Positions 46,514 through 57,722 of a DNA stretch of 64,000 bases are shown here, in pieces. The stretch comes from Cycas panzhihuaensis (lineage: Eukaryota; Cycadophyta): positions 153,333,741-153,397,740 of the forward strand of contig CM041465.1 in assembly GCA_023213395.1 (NCBI GenBank), read 5' to 3'. The translations under genes and the position numbers were made by a program. Each line of letters starts with the position of its first letter. Positions within the stretch are counted from its first letter, which is position 1. Below the pieces are notes generated by a model. The model did no database searches, was not told the origin of the DNA, and saw nothing but the letters and a program-made list of their open reading frames with translations.

Positions 46514-46759
46514 TGCCAGTAAGGGAGCTAGTTTCCGCTCTCTTCCATTAGTTTCACTACCTTTTTGTGATCCTTTTATACCTATTTCGATCTCTTCATT
46601 GGGCATACCCCAACGCATGTGCCTTATCGCCCTCTCTTCTTCCCTAACACTGTTGGTTGATCTTGCATGCGACGCTTCTCTTGTCGCTTGCGTGGTCTAC
46701 CTCCATTGTTAGAAGACCCTGAGTATCGCCCTCTTCCTTTGTCAGATTCTGATCTGACT

Positions 46760-48990
46760 ATGGAGGGATACTCTTCTGATTAGGCCTACCACACCTCAAT
46801 CTTATAAACCCATGCTTTTCCTTCCTCTATTCCCAGGTCCACCCAAGAAGGTGATGACCCCCTTTATTACCTGAGTGACCAACATCACTCGCTCGACGTC
46901 CATCCCTCTACCCATGCCATAGAAGGATCCGCTCCTCTTGAGACTTGCCATGTAATCGGTGACTCTTATGAGGAGCATCTTGAGGGACCTACCTTGTTCA
47001 AGGTCCCAATTACCTCTTACGAGTATGTAGGAACCCCTCTTGTCGACGTAGTTAAAGCTCTCAATGAGTGTCGCCACGCGGCACGCTTCTAACCACGTCC
47101 TGGATGGCTTGAGGGTGTTCTTCGTGGAGGAGCCTCTTCTTCTTCTGCTCCTCCCCCGCATGCCTCATCCTCATCTACTCTTCCTTTGATAGCAAATCCC
47201 TTTGTGCCTACACATATGTCCCGCTCCTTTCCTATTCCCATAGTGGGGGCACGTGTTGCACCTTCCATTTCTCATCAAGGTCCTAGTGTTTCGGGATCTC
47301 CCCGTGGTGTGTCTTTCCCTCAATTGAAGGTTAGCATAACCGTCCCTAACCAGACCGATGTGCCACCCCCTAATGTGACGTATACCTTTTCTAGTAGGCC
47401 CATCAGTCCTATTAGCCTTTCAGCCACCAATCATATGGGATCCTCTCCCACACACTCTTAGAACCAACACGTTGGCGCTTCCTTCTACGTTCCCCTAGGG
47501 TATACTTCTCAACCTTGGGGGTAGGGTAGAGGAAGCCATCTCCCAATTTTTGGGGTGGATCTGCTACACCCATATGGGGTCACTCCACCTATGGGTGGCC
47601 CATATGGGCAAAACCTAGTTCCACATCCATCTTGTCCGTCATCCAACGTAATTCCATTTGTTGTGCCTTCGCAAGGGAACCTGACTCCCTTCCAAGGCAC
47701 CTACCCCCACGCCTCTTCTCAGCAGGGGGCGTTTCCTCAAGGAGGGATGAGTGTTCCACCCCCACCCGCTCCTTGTGCATTACCTGCCATGACATTCGTT
47801 GACCCTATGGTCCAGGCAAGGGCACACCCCTTCATAGACTTTAGGTCTACACCTCTATCCATTGAGGCGTTAAGAACCAATCTGCTGCCTCATCCCCATG
47901 AAGTTCCTAGATTCGACGGAACTTCGTCGCAAGACCTGGCGGAGCATGTGTGTAGTTTTTGTATGGCATGCATCGATTACTAGGCTCACAACCACATTTT
48001 AATGAAATTATTCTCATGGTCCTTGCAGGGTGACGCCCTCAAGTGGTTCTACTGTCTCCCTGCCCATTCTATCCATTCATTCCAGCAATTGGTGGATGAG
48101 TTCATCAACTATTTTGATGTAGCCCGTCCATTCGAGAGCAAAATGAAGTCACTTCTTTCGCTCAAATAAGGTCACGATGAAATGAATCGTGACTTTGTGC
48201 AACGATTCCACAACTTGCTTCACTCCACTAAGGCAACATTGCCTGAGGAGTTGAAGCGAGACCTTTTCGTCAATGCACTTCGTCCCGAAGTACATGTGGA
48301 AGTCCTCAAGATGGGGGCGACCACATGTGACTCTGCGATCGCCAAGTGTTTAGCGTTGGAGGCTATTGAGATCCAAGCTGGTCTCAAGAAACCTCTCAAG
48401 CCCTCACAGCGCCATGAGGCACCACCCCCAACCAAGGATACCAAACCTTCACAACCTACCCGGTCTTCCTCTCATCCGACTGAGAGGACTTTAGACCCTC
48501 TCACATCAGCCATATGTTCGTTCGAGCATATGATGAAGGAACTCAAGCTTCAAGCTCCTTCATCCCCTACATCCAATAAACAAGTCCAACAAACAACCCA
48601 AGCTCCTCTCCTTAGGAATGGAAATGCCCAGTCCTCTCAAGCAAGAAGGTCAGACCCTCCGCTTGAGAAGAAGTGGTGCTCCAATCATGGGGAGTGCTTT
48701 CACGATGATCCGTGTTGTATGGCCTAGCATCCTAAGGATGCCCTCGACGTGACTCTTCCTCCAAATGGGCCTCAAGGCCTAATTTGGACCAACCAATTCA
48801 CAAGGATTCGTTCCCTAAATATGGGGAACGTGATCGCAATACCCAAACCAAGAGTAACTGGAACCAAGGAAGATCGCCTGATCCCCGCCCTTCCCACGAT
48901 AAAGGGAAGGATGCTCGGAACTCGTCTTCCTCTTCTCGTTCTCCTAGCCATCGCACCCCATAACCTTCGTGACCCCGGAACAAGGGGAAG
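46760..48990 (+). pseudogene. gag of element B
   Basis: ATG at 46,760 (MEGYSSD). A Pro/Ser-rich N-terminal half spans to 47,983. The capsid-like domain runs from about 47,900 (RFDGTSSQDLAEHVCSF) through ALKWFYCLPAHSIHSF and the open frame 48,182-48,727 (DFVQRFHNLLHSTKATLPEE, VHVEVLKMGATTCDS, ALEAIEIQAGLKKPLKPSQ). The CxxH knuckle KKWCSNHGECFHDDPCC is at about 48,668-48,718. Stops at Trp and Gln codons (DY*A, K*GHDE) fit transition decay. Confidence 0.88.
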
Positions 48991-48999
48991 AAGGTGATC

Positions 49000-51836
49000 C
49001 AGTTGCTTGAAGCGACTCCTTCCTACACTCTTACACGATCTCAAGCCGCCAAGAAAGCAGTGGGAGCTTCTTGTTCTTCCGCTCCTTTTGACCCTCTTCC
49101 AGAGAACCTTCCTCCGGAAATACCTCTCTTTCCCAAGGCCATTCCTGTACGCCCAGGTTGTTACAATTTCTGAAGGGCACTTACCCAGCCTACCACGAAG
49201 GGTAAGCCCTTCTCCATCGTGGATGAGCTTCATATTGTCGCCGCAGGAATGTCCTTGATGGACGTTTTGAGGAGTTGTCCCAAGTAGCGGGCCCTCCTCC
49301 TAGAAGCTTTAGGATCGAGTGATGCGCCTATCCACGTTTTGGGTATCACCCAAGGTTGTGGACCCATTATCTCATTTGATCCTAAGGATCTTCGTCCTGC
49401 CAGTAAAAGGGAATGTTAGTGGAACTTCCCATTCACTATCACTATCGATACACCTGATTGTACCCTTCGAAGGACTATTGTCGACAACGGTTCTTCTGTC
49501 AATGCCATGCCCTTGCATGTCATGCAAGAGCTTGGTATCTCCACCTTGGAACTTGTTCCATGGCGATGCCAAGGTTATGATGGGAGCGAGAAGACCCCTT
49601 TGGGATCTGTTGCGATTCCGCTCACCCTTGAGGACAAGACTGTTCTTGCCGACGTTGTAGTCCTCGATGTTGACGTTGACTACAGCCTCCTTCTAGGTCG
49701 TCCATGGCTTGACCAAATGGGAGCTGTGTGCTCGACTCTTTGGGGACAACTTAAATTCGTCCATGACGGACGAATGAGAGTGATTCCCCGTGAATGCCCA
49801 TTTACTAAACAAACTCATTCCACCAGTTCGGCAAACCAAGGTCCTTCCACGCATGCCTCGGCTTGCTCTATTGGTATACTTAACCCATCCGAAGAAGATC
49901 CCGCATCTTCTTCCTCTAGTCTCAAACGGTTCGCCCCTATTGACGTTGGGAGTTATAGGTACCTTGCTTCGTTTAGTGACGACGAGTCGCACGACGAAGA
50001 CGAGGATTGTCTTCACCCTATCTCTTTCCTCCACGCCAGTAGATTGCACCCATCTCATTCTAGATCCCTGTCTGGAATCTCTCTCGTTGGTGAGGCTAGC
50101 TATTTGTGTGTGTCACACGTCATTTCTTGTGTTGACCTGCTCATCGTCAGTTCTTCTTCTTCATTACCCCCTGTAGGTAATGGCTTTGAAGAATTGCCTT
50201 TCGCTCCTTTCGAGGAGTCTCTTCTTGGCTTTCCTTCAGAATCCCATGAGGAAGTTGAGAAACCTGATGACCATCATGGTCCCGTTGCTTTTACTCCCTC
50301 CAGTGCTTCCTCTACTCGAAGTAAGGTCATCTGTGGGGTGGATTACATCGAGGATGACGAAGCCCTGCTAGAGCATCTGGCGGGTTTTGGAATGTTCATT
50401 AAGGTTTAAGTACTCCCTTCTGTTCCAGGAGTTCCGAGACGTGTTTGCATGGGATTATGCTGACATGAAAGGAATTGACCCCTCCATTATCACTCATAAC
50501 CTCACCACCATTCCTAGTGCCATACATGCGCGGTAGCGTCCCCTTCACCCAAAGCTCTCAACCACCGTCAAGATGGAGGTTGAGAAGCTCCTGGACGCTG
50601 GGCTTATTACTTCCATTGACTACCCTAAGTGGGTCTCCAACATTGTCCCCATTGCTAAAAAGAATGGGGCAATCCGTATATGCGTCGATTTTCACAACAT
50701 CAATGTCCCAAGGACAATTTCCCGTTACCCTTCCTTGATCAAATTATTGATCGCACCGCCAGATTTGAAGTTATGTCCCTAATGGATGGCTTCTCTGGCT
50801 ATAACCAAAATCAGATTTCTCCCGAAGACCGCCATAAGACGGCCTTCACTACTCCTTGGGGTACCTTTGCCTACAAGGCGATGCCCTTTGGCCTTAAGAA
50901 TGCAGGTGCTACTTACCAAAGAGCCATGCATTTCATTTTCCACGACCTCATTGATAACACATTGGAGGTCTTCATGGATGATATGATAGGTCTCTCTTGT
51001 GTCAGGGCCCATCACCCATCCGACTTGCGTGCCATCTTCTCACAATGCCACAAGTATTACGTCAGTCTAAATCCACTCAAGTGTGTGTTTGTCGTTACCT
51101 CGGGTAAACTCCTTGGGTTCCTTGTGTCAAAACAAGGAATTTAGATTGACCCTGATAAGGTCAGGGCAATCCTTGATATGCCGCCGCCTAGAACTCAATG
51201 ACAGATTAAGTCGTTTTTAGGGAGGCTTGGTTTTCTTAGGCGCTTCTTAGCCGACTTCGCTGTGAACGCTAAACCCCTCACGAACCTATTGAAGAAGAGA
51301 GCTCCTTTTGCCTGGTTTGACAAGACCCAAAAGGCCTTTGAAGGACTTAAAGAAGCCCTAGCTTCTGCTCCTACGTTGGCGCCTCCTCAATTCGATAGGC
51401 CCTTCGTCCTATACACCTCGGTGGTAGCAGATCCTTGGGCGCTATGCTAGCTCAGGAGGATGACTCGAGAACCGAGAGAGCTATATATTTCATCAGTCGC
51501 ACCCTCGTGGCTGCTGAGCTTAACTATTCCCCCACCGAGAAGGAGTGCCTCTCCTTGGTCCATGCGACCAAGAAGTTCAGACACTACTTGCTCGGCAACA
51601 CCACCAAGGTGATCGTTCAATCCGATCCCTTGCGATACTTGCTAACTCGTTCAGATTTGATGGGTAGGGCTAGTCGTTGGGCCATCTTACTTCAAGAATT
51701 CAACCTCCATATCGTTAACCAGAAATCAAAGAAGGGAATGATAGTGGCCGAGCAACTCGCGGACGCCCCTATCTCTAACTCCTTTGATGCTCCCGTTGAT
51801 GACTCTCTCCCCGATGAGTCCATCCTGGCGATTTAG
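49000..51836 (+). pseudogene. gypsy protease, reverse transcriptase and RNase H of element B
   Basis: Protease VDNGSSVNAMP at 49,480-49,515 keeps its Asp and opens a 300-codon frame (49,507-50,409) that includes VDYSLLLGRPWLDQMGAVCS and an acidic Ser-rich linker. RT: YPKWVSNIVPIAKKNG (about 50,616), LMDGFSGYNQ (about 50,780), TPWGTFAYKAMPFGLKNAG and the catalytic FMDDM at 50,971-50,985. RNase H: 51,250-51,720 with TEKECLSLVHATKKFRHYLL and VQSDPLRYLL. Frameshifts occur near 50,400, 50,700 and 51,430. Confidence 0.92.
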
Positions 51837-53115
51837 GGAGCCTCTCCCTATCCACTCGTCGACAATGAGTGGTATGGTGACATAGTGTGGTATCTTACAC
51901 AGCAACAATACCGCCCCGATGCTAGTAGCAAAGTTAGATCTCGTATTCGGACATCTGCTAGGCAATACCTCCTTATGGATGAGGTATTGTACAAGAGGTC
52001 CTTCGATGGGATTCTCCTTCGCTACGTCACTACTGACGAAGTCGACTAGGTACTTCGCGAATGCCACCACGGTATTTATGGAGGTCACTTTGGGGGCCAG
52101 TCTATGGCTCAAAGGATCCTTCACATGGGTTATTTCTGGCCGTCCCTCTTTAAGGATGCTCATGCCTTTACTCTGAAATATCGGTGATGTCAGGAACGTG
52201 CCAACATTTCCCATGTGCCTTCCGAGGCCCTACATCCCATTGTTTCACCATGGCCTTTTGCTTAATGGGGACTAGACCTTATTGGGGCTATCTCCCCACC
52301 TTCATCATCGTAGCACAAGTTTATCTTGACTGCCATGGAGTATTTTACCAAATGGGCAGAGGCCATCCCCTTGATCACTACCCCTAGTAAAACGACTGCC
52401 ACATTCATTTACCAGCACATCATTTGCCGTTTTGGAATCTCGGATGTCCTAATCACTGACAACGAAACTCCTTTCTGTAATAAGGAAATGGATGAGCTTT
52501 GTGAAAAGTTCAAAATTTCTCACAAGACTTCCTCCCCTTACTACCCTTAGGCAAATGGCCAAGTGGAGTCTTTCAATAAGACTCTCGCTAACATTCTCAA
52601 GAAAACCATTGCTCAATCCCAAAAGGATTGGCACCTTTAGTTGCCCTCCGCCTTGTGGGCTTATCGCACCTCTATCTGTTCTGCCATGGGAATGACCTCG
52701 TTCTCCCTAGTCTATGATACTGAGGCGGTACTCCCGCTGGAGGTGGAGATTCCTTCCTTGCGGGTCTCCCTTCGAGGTTTCATTGACGAAGAGTCGATCC
52801 GTCAAGCTCACCTGCTGGACCTCGAAGCTTTGGATGAGAGACGCTTAGCCACTTATCAGGCTAACCTGGCATCCAAAGCCCGCTCACAAAGGGCCTACGA
52901 TAAACATCTTTGTTCCTGCCCTTTGTTTCCTGGGGACCACGTCCTCAAGCTTGAGTATCTCCATGACCGCTTGACCAAGTTCAAACCCTGATGGGTTGGT
53001 CCTTTCGTCATTATCGAATCCCTCGATAATGGTGCCTACAGGATAGCCACCCTAGAAGGTCTTGAATTTGAGAAAGCTGTTAATGAGAAATTCCTTAAGA
53101 AGTTTTATGCGTGAT
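51837..53115 (+). pseudogene. gypsy integrase of element B
   Basis: H2C2 region ECHHGIYGGHFGGQ with KYR.CQERA, where the first Cys is lost (about 52,055-52,200). Core: LDLIGAIS (about 52,270), LITDNETPFCNKEMDELCEK (about 52,450), YYP*ANGQVESFNKTL with a Gln-to-stop change (about 52,540). The C-terminal domain is open at 52,641-52,991 and then continues through WVGPFVI to FLKKFYA at 53,115. DDE residues survive; stops and one shift do not permit a full protein. Confidence 0.9.
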
Positions 53116-53842
53116 CTTTTGACGATCTCTTCGCCCTGCTCTGAAATGAGCCTAAACTACCATCTTAGGTTGTCCACATTCTTCCCAACCATGGGTAGAA
53201 TAGCAATGTAAGATGGATCCTTCTTCTTCTTTCCGGTTCCTTCCACGGAACCCGCATTCTCGTACCCTCTCGGGAACTTTTGTCATCCTGCTTGGGCATT
53301 CCCCAATCAGGATGACGCTTTAGAGCATCATCGCTCCTCTCTCCTGTCTGCCGTTTCCTTCACATATTCCGCTATGCTCTTCCATAGATGTGTATGCTGC
53401 TCTATCCTCTAACCTCACACCTCTCTGTCGTCTCCACTTACAACGTGTGTGTGTGCTCCCGTTAGACATATAGCCATACATGGAAGGGAATGTGTGCATC
53501 ATACAATAAAATATTCACAACATAAAATATCCACAGCATAACATTTACAACACATAAAATAAACACACATGTCATCCACACATGATACATCATACACATC
53601 ATCTTATATCCAAATGGGGTTCCAATTACCCCATGTATACATATATACATCCAAAAATCATGTCACATCATACATCTGGGAAGCCGGTGTCCTTGCAGGA
53701 GGGGTACAATCATATGATCCTATATATGACCCCCTGGAGGCCCGTGCTTTCCCCTACCAAAATCATATATACATGTCCTACTCTACTGTTGCCCCGCTCC
53801 TGGGGTACCATCTCCTGGTCTATGTGATCCCTCTCCTAGGGA
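53116..53842. other. Convergent intergenic region of element B
   Basis: No gene. Aligned to the equivalent regions of A and C. It lies between the 3' ends of pol (plus) and the PMD gene (minus). Confidence 0.5.
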
Positions 53843-55688
53843 TCACATGCCTCTGAGGCTCCTCTTGGGCCTCTGCGAGCTGCTCGCCTCGCTCTCCTCA
53901 TCCCGTGGTCGTCTCGGGGTTGTCGTCGTCGTGTGGGTATGCGTCCTGCTCCAGCTCGACCTCGACACCATCTGCGCTACCAGCTGATCATATCGGGCCT
54001 GGATACGATCCCTCTCTAATTGGAGTGCTTCCTCCGTCACCCTGAGACGCTATGTGATTACTGCTAGCTGGGTCCTACTCTCAGCATCTCCACCTACTCC
54101 ACCCTATGCCTCTAGAGCTTGCACCCGTCTGCGTAGCTCGTCCCTCTCGCACCTCGCATCGTCTCTCTCCTGTTGCAGTTGTCCCCGAGATGTCACGTGC
54201 TCTTGGGACTCTGCAGCCCATATGTCCCTCGCCCTCATCAACGGGGCGAATGTCTCTACGTGGGTACCTGCTGCTCTAGGCTCATCTCCTGCCTGGATAG
54301 GCGGTTGCCCCTCTGCATATACCTAAGGGAATATCTCCCTCACCACAGCCTCTATCAGTCTCTGGATCTCCGTTGCACCTGCCAATGCAACATGCCATGT
54401 GTCAGTATACATCTCACCATATACCATGATCAAACCAAACCAAACATCTATCTGGATGCCAAACGACTCAGGAAAAGGTTAGGTCTCACCTGCTGTGGCC
54501 ACCGACTCCTCTGGTCGCGTGGCATCCTCCTCTCCTGGCTCTCTGCCAGCCGTGGGTGCCTCATCCTTTAGCACCTCCTCTGCCTGGGCCTCCCTCCTCG
54601 CAGGGGCCAGCTCAGCTCTCATCCCCCTAGATCCTATCACGATCCGTAGCCTACGGGCCCTAGCCACGGGTCCCCTGCTCTCGCCCTATGGTCCTGACAG
54701 GCCTGCCTCTCCTATGGTAGCACCAGATGTACCCTCTGCACCTCCTACTATCCCTGAGGGACCTGCCTCTCCTGCAGGTCATGACGGGCTGACCCCATCA
54801 TCTCCATCATCCCCATCGTCTCGGCCATCATCGCTTGTGGGCACTCCTGGTCCGCCCGCCTCATCGTCACTATCCCACCTCATTGTCCTATAAGTCTCTA
54901 CTACGTAGTCTGGTAGGGTGAGGAGGTCTAGTGACGTAGCCTCCACCGATCGTCAGACACGGGCCATATCCTCTATCTCTCTCAGTCGAGTCTGCCACCT
55001 GTGGACCATCGGGGCCCACTTTGTGATGGGGTGTGGTCCCCCCGCTGGTGCCACCACCACGAAATGATAAAAAAACCAACACTGTAGTAGTGTGTTGTAT
55101 GACAACCCACCTCTGTCGGTCATCTTGATAGTGTCTAGCTGGGTGACGAGGTTCACCGCTATCAGGGTCGCCTAGTCCATCCTCTCGCTAGCTTCGCAGT
55201 GGCGAATTGCATCTAACCATCGACCTGGTATCTCCCTATAGTTCTGCTTCTGGGAAATCTGGAATAGAACACACAGTATAACCGGCTTCCTCACCCGAGG
55301 AATCCCTGACATCAATCTGATGCGGAGGGCCTCCCCTCCACTCCCATCTATCAACTCCTATGAAGAACATGGCTGCCTCCCTGTGTGCTACGTCAGTGCT
55401 AGGCAATGTCCCCAGTCTCATCGGCCTCCCTGTCACCAGAACTCCCAGTATCCACTGTATATCTCTCGGTGTAACCATCACATCGCCTACCTATGGTAGG
55501 TGGAATACATGTCTCCTCCTATCCCAGTGGGATACTATATCAACCAGTAACCTCTGATCTGATGCATACTGAGGTGTCTTGAGGGCCTTGTATAGGCCAT
55601 ACCTCTGTAGGATCTCTCTGTCCTCCTGTGATGCCATCTCCATGTAGCTCAACATGGCCATACCCATATTCTCGCGGTTATCTACCAT
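53843..55688 (-). pseudogene. Antisense PMD gene of element B
   Basis: On the minus strand the start ATG at 55,688 gives MVDNRENMGMAMLSYMEMAS; an in-frame ATG at 55,718 lies in the candidate intron. PMD motifs are SHWDRRRHVFHLP, MVTPRDIQWILGVLVTGRPM, LLQCWFFYHF, KWAPMVHRWQTRLRE and SLDLLTLPDYV. The Gly/Ala/Pro linker and a basic ARARRLRIVIGSRG precede the intron. Exon 2 encodes a long charged coiled coil (SRGQLQQERDDARCERDELR, EEALQLERDRIQARYDQL) and a Thr/Arg/Ser tail ending at 53,843. Stops interrupt at HLP*, P*VYAE and elsewhere. Confidence 0.8.
54379..54489 (-). other. Predicted intron in the antisense PMD gene (B)
   Basis: Minus-strand donor GCAG/GTGAGA and acceptor CATTGGCAG/GTGC, 111 bp. 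Splicing joins VATAG to TEIQRLIEAVVRE in frame. Confidence 0.78.
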
Positions 55689-55697
55689 GATGACAGC

Positions 55698-56178
55698 CTG
55701 TTCACACCAAAAAAACAACCCAAGTTAGCTTCACGTTAGCTACTATCATCCCTCACTCTCTCAAAACTCTCTCTGCCTGAGATTTGGGGCCCTCTTGGCC
55801 CTTCTATCTATTTTTCTCCTTTTCTGCCTTCATACTGCGCCAAACTTAGCGGTACTGCTAAGTTTGGCACGGGTCTCACGACGATCGGGTCTTGTGGTAA
55901 TGATCACGATCTGGTGATCATTCTGCAAGATGCAACGATGATCCCCCAAAAGGGGGGATTTCCGCCCCGAAAAATAAAAAAATTTCTTCTGGTGGACCCC
56001 ATGGGGCCCACCGGGACCAGGGCTCCCTAATGCCCAGGTCCCCACCTCTTTCTGGGTCCGATTTTGACTCTGAGAAGCCTCTGATTGCCCATAAGGGGCA
56101 CTAAAAACCACATGAAACTACGAAAAAGCAATGAATTTCGAACTTCGAAATGGGTTGGGTTTAGTGATATCCGCTCAC
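55698..56178 (-). other. Candidate 5' leader intron of the PMD gene (B)
   Basis: Donor CCA/GTGAGC and acceptor T-rich tract then GTGAACAG/GCTGTC, 481 bp. The acceptor lies 10 bases before the ATG at 55,688. Confidence 0.5.
55839..55868. repeat. Perfect 12-bp-arm hairpin upstream of the PMD exon (B)
   Basis: Arms GCCAAACTTAGC and GCTAAGTTTGGC are exact reverse complements around GGTACT. The core and right arm resemble the LTR block of A at 20,323-20,341. Confidence 0.85.
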
Positions 56179-56363
56179 TGGATCTGGTCTCGCTATTACC
56201 ATGTCGTCCTATCGATCCCGTTGGCTCTCTCTGCTCTCTGATCCAACAGTCCAATCTCCCTCTGCATGCCCCCAAAGTTGGGCGGCGCTCCGCTGCGTAA
56301 GGGAATGGCTCTGGTTTCGTACAAGAGCCGGTGAAAATGAATCCATTTTCCCGTTTGATTTCC

Positions 56364-56370
56364 TTATATA
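56364..56370 (-). promoter_or_regulatory. TATA box of the antisense PMD gene (B)
   Basis: Minus-strand CGCCTATATAAGGAAATC, conserved in A and C. Confidence 0.6.
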
Positions 56371-56887
56371 GGCGGGGGCCCCAACGGGCACTTCCTCCAT
56401 TTTTGGCCCCGCGACAGCTGTTGGGACCGTCCTGTTCCCCTGAGAGCCTTTGCCTTCTGGCCCTATTGCCCATTGTGCTCTATTGACATCCTTTTTGTGC
56501 CTTCTCACATGTGCATTTATGGCGCCTCATTATCACACTTTTGTCAGGGCCCTTCTGCATCATTTTGCGTGCTACTCCCGTGCATGCCCGAGTTTATACT
56601 CGTTTGGCTCATTTCATCGCCCTGGACTCGTTTCCGCAGCTCTTTCTCGCTCTTGGGATCCCCAAAGGGAATGCTCCCCTGCCTGGGGCCATGTTTCACT
56701 TTTTGAAGCGACCTTTTGGCGCCCCAGGAGGCTTTTTCTTTTGACCACTCTCTACCGGTGATCGGATTGCTTGCTCTCGCCCTGGGTAACCTCATTGCTA
56801 GGTCCTCCTACCCTTCACGGCCACTTTTTGCTTACCTTTTGAGTGTTGATTCCATTATCTATTGACTACCAGGATTTTGTGTCACCT

Positions 56888-57310
56888 ATGTCCATCTACA
56901 TTTTTACCGACGGCAGAAGCCGCAGTAATCCTGGACCTTCCGCCGCTGCGTGGGTTCTCCGCAGCCCTTCTAGACATTATCTCCTCTGCTTTGGGATTTT
57001 CCTCCCAGAGGCCACTAACAACAAAACCAAATATACAACTATTATTGAAGCCCTTACCGATGCTCTCCATTTCCATCACGGATCCATCATTCTGCTTTGC
57101 GACTCTCAAGTTGTGGTGTCTCATCTCACCCAGGTTTACTAGGTGCGATGCCCTCACTTGAGGACTCTTGCTTCTGCTGCCAGATCTCTCCTAGCCTGCT
57201 TCTCTTCTGTCGATATCCAGTATATCCCTCGGGCCCTCAACGCTAAGGCAGATAGTCTCATTCACCTCATCCTTGAGCGGCACCTCCCTCTCCTTGCTGA
57301 CCATCCTTGA
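56888..57310 (+). pseudogene. Second RNase H ORF of element B
   Basis: 141 codons, the same length as in A. MSIYIFTDGRSRSNPGPS begins the domain; catalytic positions are TDGRS (Gly to Arg next to the Asp), IIEAL, LLCDSQVVVSHL and YIPRALNAKADSL. A TAG at codon 85 (after TQVY) is the only stop before the terminal TGA at 57,308. The frame extends upstream to an ATG at 56,843. It could remove the RNA strand or primers, as proposed for Tat aRNH domains; here it is separated from pol by the antisense gene. Confidence 0.82.
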
Positions 57311-57710
57311 GGCTTGCCTAGCCCTCCTGTTGCCCAAGCCCTAGGTTATCTTACACTTTGCTTTGCGACCCGTTTGTACCTCCGAAACCTGGCTACTAAT
57401 GAGGTAAAACTATGGTGCCTACCCTTTGCTTACTCTATACTTGATTATGCATGCCCTTCTATATCTTTTGTGGTGGGGGTAGCCCCCTCGCCTTTCTCAT
57501 TTTTCCAGTCGGTTTCTAGGTGGCTTATAGGCAGCGCCTATTTTGTCTCCACCGCCGCTTTCATATCTATGCATTCCACCATGACACTCGCTGGCACCCT
57601 TGCCTACTGTTATGATCTTGATTGACACATCTATATACACATGTGCTACTGACAGTTGTGTTGCCAGCATTCGCTATCGCACCAGGCTTCCGAGCGGTGA
57701 GTCTCTTCTG
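57311..57710 (+). other. 3' untranslated region of element B
   Basis: Between the second RNase H and the PPT. The 103-codon frame at 57,314-57,625 has no recognised domain. A related stretch is at 20,857-21,267 in A. Confidence 0.5.
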
Positions 57711-57722
57711 CCAAGGCGGTAG
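57711..57722 (+). other. Polypurine tract of element B
   Basis: CCAAGGCGGTAG abuts the LTR start TATTTCC. Confidence 0.6.

Noticed and set aside
56473-56744. Overlapping 77-codon frames upstream of the second RNase H of B
   Set aside because: Partly alignable in A and C, but none is consistently open and no domain is visible; described only as spacer.
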